Positions 29,689-36,947 of a stretch of DNA of 64,000 nt are shown here, piece after piece. Source of the DNA: Campylobacter sp. CCS1377 (lineage in GTDB: Bacteria > Campylobacterota > Campylobacteria > Campylobacterales > Campylobacteraceae); the NCBI RefSeq assembly GCF_040008265.1, contig NZ_CP155620.1:930001-994000 (forward strand), read 5' to 3'. The position numbers and the translations under genes were made by a program. Numbering within the stretch: position 1 is the first letter of the stretch; each line of letters opens with the position of its first letter. The notes under the pieces were generated by a model. That model ran no database searches. It saw nothing but the letters and a program-made list of their open reading frames with translations, and was not told where the DNA came from.

Positions 29689-29841
29689 TTCGTTTTTAAT
29701 ATCATCAATAAAAAGATACATTATATACTGGTTTAAAGACACTCCAGCTTTTTCAGCTTTTTTTTCTAGTTTGTCTTTTAGCTCATTTGGAATTTTAATC
29801 TGTAAATTATAACTTCCTTTACTTTCTTTCTCTTCTGCCAT
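29680..29841 (-). CDS. Ribbon-helix-helix (Arc-type) DNA-binding protein
   Basis: 53 residues: MAEEKESKGSYNLQIKIPNE begins with a basic arm and the beta ribbon YNLQIKIP, followed by helix A (NELKDKLEKKAEKAGV) and helix B (SLNQYIMYLFIDDI). This is the textbook Arc/MetJ layout, so it is probably a dimeric repressor. A strong AAAGGAGTAAT ribosome site precedes it. It lies between recT and the rha-like gene. Confidence 0.85.
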   Translation of the reverse strand: MAEEKESKGSYNLQIKIPNELKDKLEKKAEKAGVSLNQYIMYLFIDDIKNERI

Positions 29842-29891
29842 ATTACTCCTTTCTTTAAATTTTTGAATTTTATCAAAAAGTGCTTTAAATT

Positions 29892-30821
29892 TTAAGCACT
29901 TTTATTCTCTAAAAAACCCTTTAAGGCATTTTCTAAAAGCTCATCATCATTTAAAAAATCTTTGATTCTGTTCTCATCTAGCTTTGTAAAAGATGCAAAC
30001 TCTCTCATTTCATCTTTTTTAAGCCCTAAATTTTCAAGCTTAATCATCAAGCTTTCTTTATCTTGCTTTAATTCATTAGCTTTGTTTTGAATTTGGTTTT
30101 TTTTGCTTTCAAGTGCGTTAAGATTTTTATTTGAAAAATCATAATTTTCATTATCAAGGCTGATTAAATTATCCAAAACATCACTTTTGATAAAATAATT
30201 AATATGCTTTATCGCTCTTCTTATTGCCGATTTTCTAGCCATTTCTTCGGGGAATTCTTTATAAACTCCACCTTTTGAAAAGGTTTTTCCTTTAATAATT
30301 TCAAGCTGTTCTTTGTTTAAAATTTCAGCTTTTCTATAAAGCAAATTCCCATTTTTAATAATAGAAATTAAAGCATAAGCCCCATTAATAGAATTATCAA
30401 GCGGATTTTTGCTTATGCTTAAGCTATCGATTTCATTTTCGGTTAAAAGCGTTATTTTTGCATTTTGTGGTAAAGTATCACTTTTAACTATAACTTCATA
30501 GCCACGCTTTAAAGCTTCATTGATAGCTACTTTTACAAGCCCCATATAACTTGGCACTATGTTTATATCATTCCCCATAGGATAGATATAAAAATCATTA
30601 TTAAGTGTGCTAAGTCCTGCATTTACTAGATTTTTAATCTTTAAAAAAGATACGGTTTGATTATCTCTTAAAACTTGCATAACCTTATTATCAGGCGTGT
30701 TAAATTTCTCATTTATTAATCTTAACTCATTCTCAAGCTTTTCATCTAGCAAAAAATTAACATTGCTTTCATTTTTACTTAGTTCTGTATTTGTTTCTAA
30801 ACTCACAATTTCTTTACTCAT
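29892..30821 (-). CDS. RecT-family single-strand annealing protein
   Basis: 309 residues. The RecT core spans about 60-220: LVNAGLSTLNNDFYIYP, NIVPSYMGLVKVAINEA and the signature FPEEMARKSAIRRAIKHIN. A Lys-rich coiled-coil extension follows. It anneals complementary single strands made by the exonuclease encoded one base upstream (YqaJ-like), forming a two-component homologous recombination pair. Confidence 0.9.
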   Translation of the reverse strand: MSKEIVSLETNTELSKNESNVNFLLDEKLENELRLINEKFNTPDNKVMQVLRDNQTVSFLKIKNLVNAGLSTLNNDFYIYPMGNDINIVPSYMGLVKVAINEALKRGYEVIVKSDTLPQNAKITLLTENEIDSLSISKNPLDNSINGAYALISIIKNGNLLYRKAEILNKEQLEIIKGKTFSKGGVYKEFPEEMARKSAIRRAIKHINYFIKSDVLDNLISLDNENYDFSNKNLNALESKKNQIQNKANELKQDKESLMIKLENLGLKKDEMREFASFTKLDENRIKDFLNDDELLENALKGFLENKSA

Positions 30822-30822
30822 T

Positions 30823-31668
30823 TTATGCTCCTTTAACGCACCAGCTTACGCTTTGTTTTTTGTATTCTTGTGGAATTTCTAGCTTTTTAAATTCTAAAAA
30901 GCCTTTATAATCAATGCTAGTTCTAGTTTGTGGATAAACTTTGACACCTAAGCAAGATATTTTTTCACCATTTGCTAAGTCTATAAATTCTTTTTTGGTA
31001 AGTTCAAGCTTTTCTTTAATAGGCTTAATCGTTTCTTCTAAGCGGATAATTTCTAATGCCAAATTTCTAGCTTTTTCAATCTCTAGCTCTTTATAATCAT
31101 CTTTTTTAGCCTTTTTTCTTTCACTTTCGGCTATCTTTTCAATATTTGGTGCTAATTCTTTTAATTTTGGCACTTGATGTTTTGCAAAGCTTTCATCTAA
31201 TAACACTTTGCAGTCTACATACTCTCCACTTTCATTCATCGCGCCAAAAATAGCGTATTTTGCACCGCTTACAAAGAGTTGAAACTGGACTTGAAAATAA
31301 TATTTTTCACTTGGTTTTTGAAATTCTAAGATCTGATTATATTCGCTATTAGAATACTTAAACTCATAAATCACACCGCTTTCATCTATGCCATCAAGTG
31401 AAGCCATAAATAAAGGCTCATCAATGCTTTGTATAACCATAGGCTTAATATCTGTAAAATACTTAAATTCAGCTATTGCTCTTATTGAGTTTTCTAATTC
31501 TAAGCCATTTTTCATTTTTTCTTTTGTAAAGTCATTTGCTTCCAAAAAAGGATTGTAAGCACCTTTAGCTTTTAGTAAAAAAGGCACTATACTTGCTGAA
31601 ATTTTATCCTTTCTAAACTCTAACCACTCATCACTACCTTGTTCTAAATTTATGATTTTGTAATTCAT
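30823..31668 (-). CDS. YqaJ-type viral recombinase (exonuclease)
   Basis: 281 residues of the PD-(D/E)XK nuclease superfamily. Visible features: GSDEWLEFRKDKISAS at the N-terminus (YqaJ start motif), a catalytic Asp in MASLDGI, Glu-x-Lys in IYEFKYS and YYFQVQFQLFVSGA. The C-terminus forms a helical coiled coil (about 185-240). It resects DNA ends for the RecT-like protein encoded immediately downstream. Confidence 0.9.
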   Translation of the reverse strand: MNYKIINLEQGSDEWLEFRKDKISASIVPFLLKAKGAYNPFLEANDFTKEKMKNGLELENSIRAIAEFKYFTDIKPMVIQSIDEPLFMASLDGIDESGVIYEFKYSNSEYNQILEFQKPSEKYYFQVQFQLFVSGAKYAIFGAMNESGEYVDCKVLLDESFAKHQVPKLKELAPNIEKIAESERKKAKKDDYKELEIEKARNLALEIIRLEETIKPIKEKLELTKKEFIDLANGEKISCLGVKVYPQTRTSIDYKGFLEFKKLEIPQEYKKQSVSWCVKGA

Positions 31669-31669
31669 T

Positions 31670-31897
31670 TTAAACCGCCTTTTTAAAATCTTTTGGTTTT
31701 TTCTTTAAGTAATACCAAGTATTCCTACTTTCTTTATTTCTAACTGTTTCGATGATAAAACCTGCTTTTCTAAAATCGCATATATAAGCACCTAGCCTTG
31801 TTGTTATCCTTGCGTCGATACAATAAAAATTATCCACGCAACCCTTACTTAAAAGTATGTTTAAAACTCTTCTTTTTTGACTTTGTGAAGTAACCAT
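31670..31897 (-). CDS. Small winged helix-turn-helix protein (HTH_39 type)
   Basis: 75 residues from the ATG at 31897 behind AAAGGTTAAAA; a longer frame lacks homology. It follows the HTH_39 layout: SQKRRVLNILLSKGCVDNF, then IDARITTRLGAYICDFRKAGF, then a beta wing (IETVRNKESRNTWYYL). Probable DNA-binding accessory in the recombination operon. Confidence 0.75.
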   Translation of the reverse strand: MVTSQSQKRRVLNILLSKGCVDNFYCIDARITTRLGAYICDFRKAGFIIETVRNKESRNTWYYLKKKPKDFKKAV

Positions 31898-31908
31898 TTT
31901 TAACCTTT

Positions 31909-32016
31909 CTAGTTTAAATTTAAAGCCGCTAAAACAATGTAAGGGGCTAAAAAAATGATAAATAGCATTAAAGCTAAAAGCCATTTTGAGATGAGCTTAA
32001 GTATTCTTTTTCTCAT
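31909..32016 (-). CDS. 35-residue membrane peptide
   Basis: Begins MRKRILKLISKW and continues with one hydrophobic span (LLALMLFIIFLAPYIVLAAL). A ribosome site AAAGG stands before the ATG. It overlaps the upstream 55-residue gene's 3' end. Too short for family assignment; resembles other small phage membrane proteins in layout. Confidence 0.5.
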   Translation of the reverse strand: MRKRILKLISKWLLALMLFIIFLAPYIVLAALNLN

Positions 32017-32164
32017 AATCAAGCCTTTCAATCTCTAAAAGTTCGCAACGCATTTTGTATTTGTTGAGTTCTTGTTTTACTTTTTTGTAGTCGCTGATGA
32101 ATTTTTTATAATCTTGCTTTGATAAGCTAATATTTACTTCATCATTTAAAATCAAACCTTTCAT
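31997..32164 (-). CDS. 55-residue coiled-coil early protein
   Basis: Begins MKGLILNDEVNISLSKQDYK and continues as a single charged helix (KKFISDYKKVKQELNKYKMR). A strong AGGAGTATCA ribosome site stands directly before the ATG. Unknown function. Confidence 0.6.
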   Translation of the reverse strand: MKGLILNDEVNISLSKQDYKKFISDYKKVKQELNKYKMRCELLEIERLDYEKKNT

Positions 32165-32178
32165 TGATACTCCTTTTA

Positions 32179-32286
32179 AAATTTCTTAAAAGAGGCAATA
32201 GGAGTTTTTTAAACAAAAGGAATGTTAATCAAGGATAAGACTAAGTTTAGTGCATGGCGTTTGCTATTGCCTCATTTAAGAAATTT
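32179..32286. repeat. 23-bp inverted repeat with a 62-base loop
   Basis: Arms 32179-32201 and 32264-32286 pair over 23 bases with a single mismatch (core TTTCTTAAA-GAGGCAATAG). The element lies between two early genes, with no coding potential in the loop. On either strand it would form a very stable long hairpin. Confidence 0.75.
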
Positions 32287-32302
32287 GTGTTTTCTGTCGT
32301 TT

Positions 32303-32521
32303 TTAAAGTGCAAGAAAACTTTTAAAAATAGCACTATAAACAATAATTCTAAGCCAAGTTTGTGGATAACTCGCTAACCCTTCCGCTATAATTATTGCTA
32401 TTGTTTTATCCGAAATAAATTCGTATAAAACCGCTTTACTAAAGCCCCCGTCCCACTTTGTGGGTAAAGCAAAAGCAAAGAAAAGAACATTAGCAATAAA
32501 GCTTAATTTCCAAGCGGTCAA
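32303..32521 (-). CDS. Possible small hydrophobic protein
   Basis: 72 residues starting at TTG, with two hydrophobic stretches (LSFIANVLFFAFALP and LRIIVYSAIFKSFLAL) and a well-formed middle containing Trp and charged residues. No good ribosome site is visible (an AGGA lies 16 bases before the start). The amino-acid composition looks protein-like, so it is kept at low confidence. Confidence 0.35.
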   Translation of the reverse strand: MTAWKLSFIANVLFFAFALPTKWDGGFSKAVLYEFISDKTIAIIIAEGLASYPQTWLRIIVYSAIFKSFLAL

Positions 32522-32560
32522 AAGCTTAAGAAAGTCCTTTTTAAAGGACTTGTTAAACCT

Positions 32561-32839
32561 TTAAACCCTTTCGTATTTAAAATTGAGTTTTTCATAAGGG
32601 TTGTTTTGCTCTAAAAAATCATAAATCATATTTGCTATAAGGGCTGATTTTTCAAGCGTTTCGCCGTTGATGATATCTTCGTTATCTCTGCCTTCATCTG
32701 TGTCACCTCTTACCATATCAGCCAAAGCGTGAGCGTAATACTCTAAACCATCGTAAATATTTATAAAACCCATTTTGTCACATACTCCATTTAAAGGCGT
32801 GTGTGCGTTTGATGATAGGTTTTGAGTGATTTTATTCAT
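32561..32839 (-). CDS. First gene of the leftward early operon, unknown function
   Basis: 92 residues, acidic, containing GLEYYAHALADMVRGDTDEGRDN. No family recognised. Preceded by AAAAGGAATTAAAA. The probable promoter region (TATACT on the minus strand at 32883-32888) is covered by a repressor-like operator, so the gene is likely silent in the lysogen. Confidence 0.65.
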   Translation of the reverse strand: MNKITQNLSSNAHTPLNGVCDKMGFINIYDGLEYYAHALADMVRGDTDEGRDNEDIINGETLEKSALIANMIYDFLEQNNPYEKLNFKYERV

Positions 32840-32882
32840 TTTTAATTCCTTTTGTTTTGTTTTATTTATTTTTGTTGATGTA

Positions 32883-32953
32883 AGTATACAAATTGTAAGC
32901 TTAAAATAATATTAAAAAAGAATACAAAATGTATTTTTATTTTGTGGTATAAT
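32883..32953. promoter_or_regulatory. Divergent early promoters with two repressor-like operators
   Basis: Leftward: TATACT (32883-32888). Rightward: extended -10 TGGTATAAT (32945-32953). Two 17-base dyads, GTATACAAATTGTAAGC (32884-32900) and GAATACAAAATGTATTT (32920-32936), overlap the leftward -10 and the rightward -35 region. They match the half-site TGTATTC/GAATACA found at the cI/cro-like region (38782-38844). Confidence 0.65.
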
Positions 32954-32983
32954 TTTTGAAACGAAAATTAAGGAGCTTATTTA

Positions 32984-33190
32984 ATGAAAAAAGTATTTTT
33001 ATGCTGTCTATTTATTTTCAATACAGTAGCTTTTGCATACACAAGCGAGATTGTAGATGGATATGTAAAAGAAAATGGAGAAGTGGTGCAACCTTATATT
33101 AGATATAGAAATGATAATAATGGTTTTTACAACCCAAAGCCAGTAGAACCGCCAAAATATAATTATAATTATGGAACTTATGGTTACTAA
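32984..33190 (+). CDS. Small exported protein, Tyr/Pro/Asn-rich
   Basis: 68 residues: a signal peptide (MKKVFLCCLFIFNTVAFA, cleavage near AYT) and a mature part ending in KPVEPPKYNYNYGTYGY. Ribosome site AAGGAGCTTATTTA. It is followed 13 bases later by another exported protein. The promoter overlaps a repressor-like operator. Unknown role. Confidence 0.7.
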   Translation: MKKVFLCCLFIFNTVAFAYTSEIVDGYVKENGEVVQPYIRYRNDNNGFYNPKPVEPPKYNYNYGTYGY

Positions 33191-33203
33191 TGTAAGGTTT
33201 TAA

Positions 33204-33977
33204 ATGAGAATATTACTAGCCTTACTTATAGGTATTTATGCTTTTGGCACTGATGTTTGCGAACAAAAAGAAGCTGAAATATTTTTATATGTAGAAAAAT
33301 ATGCAGATATTTATAAAAATAAAAATTTAAATCTTTCAGAAGAAGAAAAATATAAAAAAGCTGTTGCTGATTGTAATGCTAGAGATGAAAAAGCTTGTTT
33401 ATATATTTATAATAACTTTATTATAGATGGTAATTTTAAATTTGAGGAAAATATATTTAATTTAATTGAAATATTAAATAATGTAGGTATTATCATAGAA
33501 ATCGCTCAACCAAGTAGTAATAAAGAACTTAATTCTTTAATTTCATTTAATAGTTTTAAAAACTCTTTAGAGGTAATAGACTATGTACTTAGTAAAACTA
33601 ATGATAAGAAAATCATAGAAGAATTAAAAGCGCTTAAAAAACGAAATACTATTTCAATATTTCTTAACGGAAATGGTTGCCCAGCATACTCTAATGGCAA
33701 ATTAGAGAGTGATACGATAAAGATGCCGTGCTTATGCAAAAAAAATTCTGCTTATTTGCTATTAGAACCTGATAATATAAGACAAGCTTTTTTAAATTTA
33801 AAACTTTTATGCGACAAATATAAAGATAGTGTAAGTTGTGGAGCTGTGGGTGGTTTTTATGAAAACGGACAAGGCGTAAGAGTTGATTTTAAACAAGCAA
33901 AAAAATACTATGGCTTAGCTTGTGATGGTGGTTATCAATACGGTTGCGATGGATATAAAAGAATGATGGGGTATTGA
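33204..33977 (+). CDS. Exported Sel1-repeat-containing protein
   Basis: 257 residues with an N-terminal signal (MRILLALLIGIYAFG, cleavage near TDV) and cysteine pairs throughout. The C-terminus carries at least one Sel1-like repeat: CGAVGGFYENGQGVRVDFKQAKKYYGLACDGGYQYGC (quoted in part: GGFYENGQGVRVDFKQAKKY), like disulfide-rich Helicobacter Hcp proteins. Periplasmic or secreted; function unknown. Second gene of a two-gene cluster. Confidence 0.75.
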   Translation: MRILLALLIGIYAFGTDVCEQKEAEIFLYVEKYADIYKNKNLNLSEEEKYKKAVADCNARDEKACLYIYNNFIIDGNFKFEENIFNLIEILNNVGIIIEIAQPSSNKELNSLISFNSFKNSLEVIDYVLSKTNDKKIIEELKALKKRNTISIFLNGNGCPAYSNGKLESDTIKMPCLCKKNSAYLLLEPDNIRQAFLNLKLLCDKYKDSVSCGAVGGFYENGQGVRVDFKQAKKYYGLACDGGYQYGCDGYKRMMGY

Positions 33978-33996
33978 AAAGTTGCAGTTTGTACAT

Positions 33997-34389
33997 TTAT
34001 TTAATTTTTATAGATATTTCAAATATTCTTTGACAAATGGCTAACAAATTTCTGATATTTACTTCTTTTTCGTGGCTTTCAGTTTGATAATCTGCCCACT
34101 TTCTCATTTTTTGCAAAAGTAATAAACTCTTTCGATAGTGTTCAGGCAATCCATTGTTATTAAACAAATGCCAGTGCATCTGTTTTGACTCTTTTGATTT
34201 AAGTTTTTCTTCATTTTCATGTAATATTTTATGATAAAAGGCATAATATAATCTTCCAATACCCATTCTAAAAGAAATATTATCGTTTTTTTCTAAGCAT
34301 TTTTCAGCAAATTGAAACAAATCTTTGGCAATTTCAAGATGATTGTTATACTTATAGTCAAGGGTGTCTTCATGTTTAAAATTCATCAT
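33997..34389 (-). CDS. HEPN-domain-like protein, third gene of a leftward cassette
   Basis: 130 residues, all-helical. HEPN-like features are IGRLYYAFYHKILHENE (about 44-60) and LLLQKMRKWADYQTES (about 87-102); these positions correspond to the conserved Tyr/Phe-rich helix and the second helix of HEPN proteins. Many HEPN proteins are RNases or partners of nucleotidyltransferases. The canonical Rx4-6H catalytic motif is not clearly present. It overlaps the preceding gene by 4 bases. Confidence 0.65.
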   Translation of the reverse strand: MMNFKHEDTLDYKYNNHLEIAKDLFQFAEKCLEKNDNISFRMGIGRLYYAFYHKILHENEEKLKSKESKQMHWHLFNNNGLPEHYRKSLLLLQKMRKWADYQTESHEKEVNIRNLLAICQRIFEISIKIK

Positions 34390-34871
34390 AAGACCATTAA
34401 TGAATCAATATACAAATATTTTTTTTGTGAAAATACTTCATATGCTTTTTTATTTATCTCTTCTAGCTCATCTACATCTATATCGTTTGTCAAATCCATA
34501 TTAAAAACAAGACCGATTTTATTTTCTATATCATCTTCAAATTTACCAATGGACATAATGTTATATCCAGTTGCTTTGATTATTAGATTACTTAAATATT
34601 GAATTTCATAATTTTTAACATCGATTTCATTTCCTTCTTCACTATCCATTGTATTTGTTTTTTGTAATAAAATAGAATTTTCCATTGTATTTGTTTTTTG
34701 TAATAAAATATAATTTTCCATTGTATTTGTTTTTTGTAATAAAATATAATTTTCCATTGTATTTGTTTTTTGTGATAAAATAGAATTATCTGACAAATAC
34801 GCACTAGTAGAAGAATATGTTAAAATTAAAACCACAGAAGTTAAGGCAATTAAATTGTTCATATTATTCAT
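34386..34871 (-). CDS. Membrane-anchored protein with 12-residue tandem repeats
   Basis: 161 residues. An N-terminal hydrophobic segment (MNNMNNLIALTSVVLILTYS) is followed by four repeats of LQKTNTMENYIL type (36-bp DNA units, 34646-34789). The soluble C-terminal domain (about 85-161) has an alternating fold with VFNMDLTNDIDVDELEEI. It overlaps its neighbours by 4 bases on both sides, so the three genes are translationally coupled. No family recognised. Confidence 0.65.
   Translation of the reverse strand: MNNMNNLIALTSVVLILTYSSTSAYLSDNSILSQKTNTMENYILLQKTNTMENYILLQKTNTMENSILLQKTNTMDSEEGNEIDVKNYEIQYLSNLIIKATGYNIMSIGKFEDDIENKIGLVFNMDLTNDIDVDELEEINKKAYEVFSQKKYLYIDSLMVL
34646..34789. repeat. Four tandem 36-bp in-frame repeats
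   Basis: Units start at 34646, 34682, 34718 and 34754 and differ by only a few bases. The length is a multiple of three, so copy-number change would alter protein length without a frameshift. Confidence 0.95.
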
Positions 34872-35530
34872 AAATTCATCTCGTCCATTTTATTATCTTG
34901 CAACTTATATAATTCATTAATTTTTTCACAAATTGAATCATCATAACCACTACTGCTTATTTTTTCACAAGCTGCAATAATTTCCATAATATAACCTTGT
35001 TTCTCTTTATCTAATGTTATTTTATCAAATGTTTTATTAAATGTTTTATTGATTATTGTAACAAAACATACATTATCGTCATGTTCTTCTCTTAATTTGA
35101 TATTCGAAAGAAAATCTAAACAATCTTTATCTTTAATTTTTATGGTTAAAAAATCTTTAATAGAGTCTACATTAAATACTCTTTTTGTTCCTATTCTAGA
35201 TATAGATTCAATTTCATTTCCAATAGATTCTAAAACTTTAAAAATAAAACTATTATCTTTTTTAAATAAATCAAAGCCTATGATATTATCACCTAAAAAA
35301 ATATTAGTGTCTATATTTTCAAATTTAAGTCTATAAGTAGGCTGATGTCTTAAATTCGGTTCTAGATCTTTAATTTCTTGCGGAATATTAAAAGTAGGCA
35401 GTCTTTCTATTTTCGGACTTGCACTATCTATTTGAATTAGAGAAAATAAACTTTCTATATTATTTTTAAAAGTTACAAATAAATCACACACATCTATTAT
35501 TTTTCTATTTTCTAGTTTTGAATTATCCAT
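34868..35530 (-). CDS. First gene of the HEPN cassette, unknown function
   Basis: 220 residues, soluble, mixed alpha/beta. The region ESIGNEIESISRIGTKRVFN recalls the central segment of TIGR04255-family proteins, a sporadic family of unknown role; this resemblance is weak. Ribosome site TTAGGAGATTAAA and its own -10 (TATAAT on the minus strand, 35550-35555) separate it from the cI operon. Likely a defence or toxin-antitoxin component given the HEPN partner. Confidence 0.55.
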   Translation of the reverse strand: MDNSKLENRKIIDVCDLFVTFKNNIESLFSLIQIDSASPKIERLPTFNIPQEIKDLEPNLRHQPTYRLKFENIDTNIFLGDNIIGFDLFKKDNSFIFKVLESIGNEIESISRIGTKRVFNVDSIKDFLTIKIKDKDCLDFLSNIKLREEHDDNVCFVTIINKTFNKTFDKITLDKEKQGYIMEIIAACEKISSSGYDDSICEKINELYKLQDNKMDEMNL

Positions 35531-35549
35531 TTTAATCTCCTAATTTTCT

Positions 35550-35555
35550 ATTATA
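35550..35555 (-). promoter_or_regulatory. Probable -10 box of the HEPN cassette
   Basis: TATAAT on the minus strand, 20 bases before the start of the 220-residue gene, in the 76-base gap that follows the nuclease gene. Confidence 0.5.
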
Positions 35556-35606
35556 TCGACACTAACACAACCAAAGTTTACAAAATTAAGCAAAAAATAT
35601 TCCATA

Positions 35607-36263
35607 TTATTTAATAATATCACAATCAACCTTATAATTTCTTATACTCTCATTTTCTACATCGTTATTTGGCACTTGATAGCATTCTTCAAAATTGTCG
35701 CCTTTTAAAATCTTAATATAACTACTTGGTACAGCTATTTGATTTTTAATTCTTTTAGGATTGTTATCATAATTAACTAGATTTAAAACTTCTAAACTTC
35801 CAAGTTTTAAAGCAATTTGTCTTTCTCTTTTTTCTATTTTATTCCAAACCCTTTGATTAATTTGCGGATTTTGTGGAGTGATATTACTCATTAAAAAAGT
35901 GCTTCTTTGGGCTTGAGCGGTTTTTCTCATTGAAGCATTAGAAAGAGTATGCCCCCTATCATAGCCACTATTTTTATAATCACTCCATGTAGTGCGGTAT
36001 TTTTTAGGGATATTCGTATCATCTTCAAAGCGTGGGCGTTTTTTGATTTGTTCGCCTTTTAAATTTTCCGCTTCTAATTTATAAGCTACTGCTTTAGTGC
36101 CTTTATAGCCATAATCATAACAATTTATATAATAGAATTTATCTAAAACTTGTGAGCAATTTTGCTTAGTAAAATACTTGGCAAACTCTTCACTTGGTTT
36201 GTATTCGTGATACTCAGCAAATAAAGATGAGGTTAAAAAAATAAGCATTATTATTTTATTCAA
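35607..36263 (-). CDS. dns: Extracellular/periplasmic DNA/RNA non-specific endonuclease (dns-like)
   Basis: 218 residues from a TTG at 36263 that follows ATAAGGACTAAA. A signal peptide (LNKIIMLIFLTSSLFA) is followed by the NucA/NUC1 domain. The catalytic motif is DRGH (in SGYDRGHTLSNASM, about residue 105), and SNITPQNPQINQRVWNKIE contains the metal-binding Asn. Closely related prophage nucleases in C. jejuni are known to block natural transformation. Last gene of the cI-led operon, so probably expressed in lysogens. Confidence 0.9.
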   Translation of the reverse strand: MNKIIMLIFLTSSLFAEYHEYKPSEEFAKYFTKQNCSQVLDKFYYINCYDYGYKGTKAVAYKLEAENLKGEQIKKRPRFEDDTNIPKKYRTTWSDYKNSGYDRGHTLSNASMRKTAQAQRSTFLMSNITPQNPQINQRVWNKIEKRERQIALKLGSLEVLNLVNYDNNPKRIKNQIAVPSSYIKILKGDNFEECYQVPNNDVENESIRNYKVDCDIIK

Positions 36264-36264
36264 T

Positions 36265-36498
36265 TTAGTCCTTATATAGTGTTTTAAACTCGCCGTTTTT
36301 ATAATCAAATAATTCTATCTCGCCATTTGGCTTAATCTTTTCTAACTCATAATCTTTAAATTCATTGCTTTTATAATCATACACACTAACATCGCCACCG
36401 CTATCGATATCAATGTTGTAATTATTTAAATCATCATCGTAAGCGTCAAATGCAAAAAGCCAAAGGGATAGTAAAGATAATATCGTGAGTTTTTTCAT
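36265..36498 (-). CDS. Small exported protein (DUF5334-like)
   Basis: 77 residues with signal peptide MKKLTILSLLSLWLFAFDAY and an acidic body with repeated YDYKSNEFKDYELEKI and FDYKNGEFKTLY. This resembles DUF5334 proteins, which are periplasmic and uncharacterised. It ends one base before the nuclease start, suggesting coupled expression; a role in protecting or exporting the nuclease is only a guess. Confidence 0.65.
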   Translation of the reverse strand: MKKLTILSLLSLWLFAFDAYDDDLNNYNIDIDSGGDVSVYDYKSNEFKDYELEKIKPNGEIELFDYKNGEFKTLYKD

Positions 36499-36503
36499 AT
36501 ATT

Positions 36504-36932
36504 TTACTTATCATTTATGATTTTAACTTCAAATTCTTCAAAACTAACAGGTTGTAAATGATAAGGAGAAAAGCCAGATAGCATTGTGATTTGTGCTATA
36601 ATAGGTCTCAAATATGAAAACATTATTGCTACAGCATTATTTAGTAAAAATTTATTTTGCTCATCTTTAACCTCAAACTGGATTAATGATAGTATTGATG
36701 TTGATATTTTATAAATATTTTTATCACTACTATTTGCTTTAATATTTAAATCCAACTGAATTAAAAATTTATCTTTTTCTTTATCATCTTTTTTTTGCGC
36801 AATAGCACCCATAGTCTTGTTAAACTCAAATTTATCAATATCACTTTCTTTAATTTCTGGGTTTTGTTCGAAATTGAATTTTTTTATCTCTATTGATGAA
36901 ATTTGAAATGCACCTTGTTTTATTTTGCTCAT
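36504..36932 (-). CDS. SecB-like chaperone
   Basis: 142 residues. The N-terminal strand FQISSIEIKKFNFEQNPEI matches the SecB pattern, and the C-terminal helix region AVAIMFSYLRPIIAQITMLSG leading into FSPYHLQPVSFEEF matches the SecB motif (FPYARe...P.l.L.PVnF). SecB-like proteins outside the general secretion pathway often serve as the chaperone of toxin-antitoxin-chaperone systems. The two genes upstream in the same operon are candidate toxin and antitoxin. Confidence 0.85.
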   Translation of the reverse strand: MSKIKQGAFQISSIEIKKFNFEQNPEIKESDIDKFEFNKTMGAIAQKKDDKEKDKFLIQLDLNIKANSSDKNIYKISTSILSLIQFEVKDEQNKFLLNNAVAIMFSYLRPIIAQITMLSGFSPYHLQPVSFEEFEVKIINDK

Positions 36933-36947
36933 TGTAACTCCTTATAT

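Noticed and set aside
34646-34789. CRISPR-like array
   Set aside because: The 36-bp units are directly abutting without spacers and encode protein repeats; no cas genes are present.
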